The notes beneath the pieces are model-generated. The model did no database searches and had not been told where the DNA came from. It was given only the letters and a program-made list of their open reading frames with translations. 64,000 bases of DNA. Source: Hymenobacter sp. YC55. Lineage in GTDB: Bacteria > Bacteroidota > Bacteroidia > Cytophagales > Hymenobacteraceae. Location of the stretch: NCBI RefSeq assembly GCF_029433095.1, contig NZ_JARNTX010000002.1, forward strand, positions 62,001 through 126,000. Direction: 5' to 3'. This document shows positions 60,635 to 64,000 of this stretch, one piece after another (positions within the stretch are counted from its first letter, which is position 1; every line of letters begins with the position of its first letter). Position numbers and translations under genes: made by a program.

Positions 60635-62473
60635 CTACTGGCCTTTCGGCTTGATTTCGAACACGTAGGCGCTCAGGGGTGGCAGGTTGAGCGTGAGGTT
60701 TTCCGTGGGCGGTGTGTTGTTGAGCAGGTCGGTGTAGGTATAGAACCTGTCGGGGTCGAGGCCTATGCGCTGGCGCACTTCGCGCGGGATTTGGATGGTC
60801 GGCTTCGAGGTTTTGTCGCGGCTGAAGTTGACGACGACGAGTAGGCGCTGGTTGTCGGTGTAGCGCAGGTAGCTGTAGACGTGCTTCTGGTCGTAGTCTT
60901 GGCCGAGGTTGTTGGCGTCTTGCAGCTCGTAGAACTTGCCTTTGCGGATGGCCTCGCTGGAACTGCTCAGGTTGAGCAGGCGGCAGTAAAAGTCGCGGAG
61001 CTGCTTCTGGCTTTCCGAGAGCTTGCCGCCATCAAACTTGCCGCCGTTCATCCATTTCTGATGCTCCGGCACGCCCCAATAATCGAAGATGGTGGTGCGA
61101 CCATCTTCGCTGGAAAAGCCTTCCGACTTCAGCGCTGGCTCGGCTACTTCCTGCCCCGAATACAACATCACCGGACCCGAACCCAACGTAGCCGTAACCA
61201 CCATAGCCGGAATAGCGGTGCGCGGGTCGGTGGCAAAGTCCTTGGAGGCAATGCGTTGCTCGTCGTGGTTTTCGAGGAAGCGCAGCATCCGCGACGAGTA
61301 GCCGCGGCTTTCCTCACGCCACACTTTCGTGATTTCCTCGGTATTGCCACCTCCCGTCATCAGGCGGCGCAGGGCGTCGTAGAGGCCCACTTTATCGTAG
61401 AGGAAATCGAACTTACCCTTCTCGAAGTAGGTCTGGTATTCCTTGGGGTTGTAGGCTTCGGCAATGAACACGATGTCGGGCTTCACCTTCTTCACCTCCG
61501 GAATCACCCACGCCCAAAACTCGACGGGCACCATTTCGGCCATGTCGCAGCGGAAGCCGTCCACGTCTTTCTTGGCCCAAAACAGCAGAATGTCGCGCAT
61601 CTTCTTCCAGGTGTCCGGTATCGGCTCGAAGTAGGTTTTGCGGTTGTTCTGGTAATCAACACCGTAGTTGAGCTTCACCGTTTCGTACCAGTCGTTTACG
61701 GTCGGCGTGGCCGAAAACACGTCATTGCCAGTGGCTTTGGCAGGCGTCTCGGCGAACTTGCCGTCCTCACGCGGGCCGAGGGCCGGACCTAGCGGGTTGC
61801 CTTCTTTGGGTACCACCAAGCTCTGGCCGGGCAGGTAGTAGAAGTTGTTGTTAGGTGCGAAGGCCTTGGTTTTGTCGTCTTGAGCACCTAGGTCGAAGAC
61901 GCCGGCTGGCTTGGCATCCGACTTATAGCTGCGGGCTACGTGGTTGGGAATGAAGTCCATGAGCACCTTCAAGCCGTTGGCGTGGGTGCGCTTGATGAGG
62001 GCTTCGTACTCCGTCATCCGGGTTTTCACGTTCACGGCCAGGTCGGGGGCCACGTCGTAGTAGTCCTTGATGGCGTAGGGCGAGCCGGCGCGGCCTTTCA
62101 CGATGTCGGCATCGTCGGGGCCGGGGCCACCCTGCGCGGTGTAGTCGGTCATGGTGGCGTGCTCAATCACGCCGGTGTACCACACGTGCGAGACGCCCAT
62201 CTTCTTGATTTCCTGGAGCGCCTTGTCGGTGATGTCGTTGAACTTGCCGGTGCCGTTCTCCTGCACGGTACCGTAGGGTTTGTTGACAGCGGTTTTGTTG
62301 CCGAACAGGCGGGTCATCAACTGATAGATGACCAGTTTGTGGTCCTGAGGAACCTCCTCGGTGGTGTTCGGATCCGCAAGGAAGACAGTATCGGACACGG
62401 GCTGAGCTATACGCGAGAATGGAAAAGTAAAAGCGGCCAACGCAAGCATGGCCGGCAAGACAAGTTTCTTCAT
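60635..62473 (-). CDS. GH13 alpha-amylase, exported
   Basis: The 612-residue enzyme has a signal peptide (MKKLVLPAMLALAAFTFPF) and all four GH13 regions: I DFIPNH, II DGFRCDMAE (Asp nucleophile), III FIAEAYN (Glu acid), IV FLENHDEQR. A C-terminal beta domain ends near RQRIGLDPDRFYTYTDLLNN. It cleaves alpha-1,4-glucan in the periplasm or outside the cell. It is 175 bases downstream of the second GH13 gene on the same strand. Confidence 0.92.
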   Translation of the reverse strand: MKKLVLPAMLALAAFTFPFSRIAQPVSDTVFLADPNTTEEVPQDHKLVIYQLMTRLFGNKTAVNKPYGTVQENGTGKFNDITDKALQEIKKMGVSHVWYTGVIEHATMTDYTAQGGPGPDDADIVKGRAGSPYAIKDYYDVAPDLAVNVKTRMTEYEALIKRTHANGLKVLMDFIPNHVARSYKSDAKPAGVFDLGAQDDKTKAFAPNNNFYYLPGQSLVVPKEGNPLGPALGPREDGKFAETPAKATGNDVFSATPTVNDWYETVKLNYGVDYQNNRKTYFEPIPDTWKKMRDILLFWAKKDVDGFRCDMAEMVPVEFWAWVIPEVKKVKPDIVFIAEAYNPKEYQTYFEKGKFDFLYDKVGLYDALRRLMTGGGNTEEITKVWREESRGYSSRMLRFLENHDEQRIASKDFATDPRTAIPAMVVTATLGSGPVMLYSGQEVAEPALKSEGFSSEDGRTTIFDYWGVPEHQKWMNGGKFDGGKLSESQKQLRDFYCRLLNLSSSSEAIRKGKFYELQDANNLGQDYDQKHVYSYLRYTDNQRLLVVVNFSRDKTSKPTIQIPREVRQRIGLDPDRFYTYTDLLNNTPPTENLTLNLPPLSAYVFEIKPKGQ

Positions 62474-62648
62474 ACGGGGCGGGGGGCAGAAGTTTGCGTG
62501 GCTGCGGGCATTTGTGCTGGAGTTGCGGGCCGACAGGTGGCGCAGAGAGGTAGGCAGAAAGCGTACACGATTCTATAAACTAGGCACCTAGCAGTACGTT
62601 GCGGTGCCTTATTCTACTAAGAATCGTGAAACCACTATAAATAAAGCA

Positions 62649-64000
62649 CTATTTCTTTAACTCCACCACCCAAGCCGTCCGGCCCGGCACCTTTACCGTT
62701 TTCAAATCTGTAATTGCCGCCCCCGTCGTCACCTCCACACCTGAGGAAAACCCATTGAGCCGTTCAGCAAACCGCGCCATGTCCACGGTTTTCTCGTCTT
62801 TGTTGGAGTTCATCATCACCATCACCGTGCCAGCATCGGAGTAGCGGAAATACGTGTACACGCCCTGGTCGGGGATGAACTGCATGAGCTTGCCGGCGTG
62901 CAAAAACTCGTGCGTACGACGGTAGTTGGCCAGCTTGCTTACGTAGTCGAACGCCTCGGCCTCTTGGCCAGAACGCGACGTGAACAAGTTCTTTTTGTCG
63001 CCCGGAAAGCCGCCGGGAAAGTCCTCTCGTACCTTGCCATCGGGGTTCGAGAAGTTCTTCATCAGCACTTCCGTACCGTAGTAAAGCTGCGGAATGCCGC
63101 GCGTGGTGAGCAGCCACGCTACCCCCATCTTATACTTGGCAAAGTCCTCCCCTATCACCGAGTAGAAACGGCTCATGTCGTGGTTGTCGAGGAACACCAC
63201 GTTGCGCATAGGGTTTTCATAGAGCCAATCGTCGTGCAGGGTATAGTAGAGCTTGCTGATGCCCTCGGTCCAGCCCGCATCTTTAGTTAGCGCCTCATTA
63301 ATAGCGTATTGCAGCTGAAAGTCCGTGACGCCGGGCAGGTTGCTCTTGAACCCGTCGGTGGATGGCAGGATGTTACGGGCGAAGTAGGCTTGTTGCGCCG
63401 TGCCCTGCACCCACGTTTCGCCAAACATCCCCAACTGCGGATACTCGTCCAGCAGTGCTTGGCCCCACTGCATCAGGAAGTTGCGGTCCGAGTACGAGTA
63501 GGTATCAATGCGGTAGGCGTCGATGCCAGTGTTTTCCACCCACCACAAGTTGTTCTGGATGACGTAGGTTGCCACCAGCGGATTGCTCTGGTTGAGGTCG
63601 GGCATGGTGGTATCGAACCAGCCTTCCCCGAACAGCTTCCGGTCGTATTGGGAGCCGTGAGGGTCGTTGAAGGCCGCGTCGCGGAAGGAACTGCGCGTGA
63701 AGGTGGGCCACTGGTGAAACCAGTCTTTGGCGGGCTGGTCGCGGAACAGAAAGTTTTCCGAGCCCATGTGGTTGAGCACCACGTCCTGCACCACTTTCAG
63801 CCCGTTTTGGTGGGCGTTGCGCACAAAGGCGCGGTACTCCTCGTTGGTGCCGTAGCGGCGGTCCACATTGTAGTAGTCGGTGAGGGCGTAGCCGTGGTAA
63901 CTGGCCTTGGGCTGGTCGTTTTCCACGATGGGCGTAAGCCACAAGGCCGTAGCGCCGAGCGTTTTAAAGTAGTCGAAGTGGTTGGCTATGCCTTTCAGGT
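62649..64000 (-). CDS. GH13 alpha-amylase/neopullulanase-like, 5' end missing
   Basis: At least 449 residues are visible; the protein continues past the window edge, with ATALWLTPIVEND at the cut. GH13 regions: I DVVLNH, II AYRIDTYSYSD, III MFGETW, IV FLDNHD. C-terminal residues end VKVPGRTAWVVELKK. The order of motifs fits SusA-like neopullulanase or alpha-amylase of Bacteroidota. It pairs with the neighbouring amylase and transporter in starch breakdown. The true start and signal peptide are outside the window. Confidence 0.88.
   Translation of the reverse strand, partial: LKGIANHFDYFKTLGATALWLTPIVENDQPKASYHGYALTDYYNVDRRYGTNEEYRAFVRNAHQNGLKVVQDVVLNHMGSENFLFRDQPAKDWFHQWPTFTRSSFRDAAFNDPHGSQYDRKLFGEGWFDTTMPDLNQSNPLVATYVIQNNLWWVENTGIDAYRIDTYSYSDRNFLMQWGQALLDEYPQLGMFGETWVQGTAQQAYFARNILPSTDGFKSNLPGVTDFQLQYAINEALTKDAGWTEGISKLYYTLHDDWLYENPMRNVVFLDNHDMSRFYSVIGEDFAKYKMGVAWLLTTRGIPQLYYGTEVLMKNFSNPDGKVREDFPGGFPGDKKNLFTSRSGQEAEAFDYVSKLANYRRTHEFLHAGKLMQFIPDQGVYTYFRYSDAGTVMVMMNSNKDEKTVDMARFAERLNGFSSGVEVTTGAAITDLKTVKVPGRTAWVVELKK

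Overview
The window is GC-rich chromosomal DNA from a member of the Bacteroidota, most likely Cytophagales of the Hymenobacter type. This rests on TAnnTTTG promoter elements (the Bacteroidota -7 box), on gene orders typical of the phylum (recF next to DUF721, a TPR gene next to ribH, ybeY near mnmG) and on families such as DUF4175, a long-tailed RluB and a DksA-like protein without a full zinc finger. No species can be named from sequence alone.

Layout: 0-10 kb holds the start of recJ, an envelope block on the minus strand (TPR lipoprotein-like protein, PpiD/SurA-type foldase, small membrane protein, LptC, outer-membrane beta-barrel, CoaX) and an RluB-type pseudouridine synthase. 10-16 kb holds a DksA-like protein, ribH, a TPR membrane protein and pdhA, then recF, DUF721 and a thioesterase on the plus strand. 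16-18 kb is an unusual gene-poor stretch with a parS-like site, a small HTH regulator gene and many TGTAAC words. 18-36 kb holds rhomboid, polyprenyl synthase, RNase R, an ATP-grasp protein, a fused two-domain peptide-type ABC ATPase, lspA, ileS, an RND/MMPL exporter, a SpoIIAA-like protein and glyS. 36-46 kb holds pit, two small acidic or uncharacterised proteins, a 0.9 kb gene-free segment dense in DnaA boxes (candidate oriC), an Ig-like lipoprotein, a methyltransferase, mnmG and an arginyl-transferase-like protein. 46-58 kb holds ybeY, an RsbW-like ATPase, a giant DUF4175 membrane coiled-coil protein, an M16 protease, a second SpoIIAA-like protein, an M28 aminopeptidase and a GT2 glycosyltransferase. 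58-64 kb is an alpha-glucan block: an SLC45-like sugar transporter and two GH13 amylases, the last one cut by the window edge.

Two themes stand out beyond ordinary genes. First, origin biology: a cluster of eleven DnaA-box-like 9-mers beside an AT-rich tract, 3.4 kb from mnmG, and a perfect 16-bp parS match 23 kb away, next to an HTH gene whose promoter and coding region carry eight TGTAAC/GTTACA words. Second, nearly every large intergenic gap carries long inverted repeats of two related palindrome families (REP/BIME-like), with no transposase in view. No tRNA, rRNA, CRISPR array or intact insertion sequence was seen.
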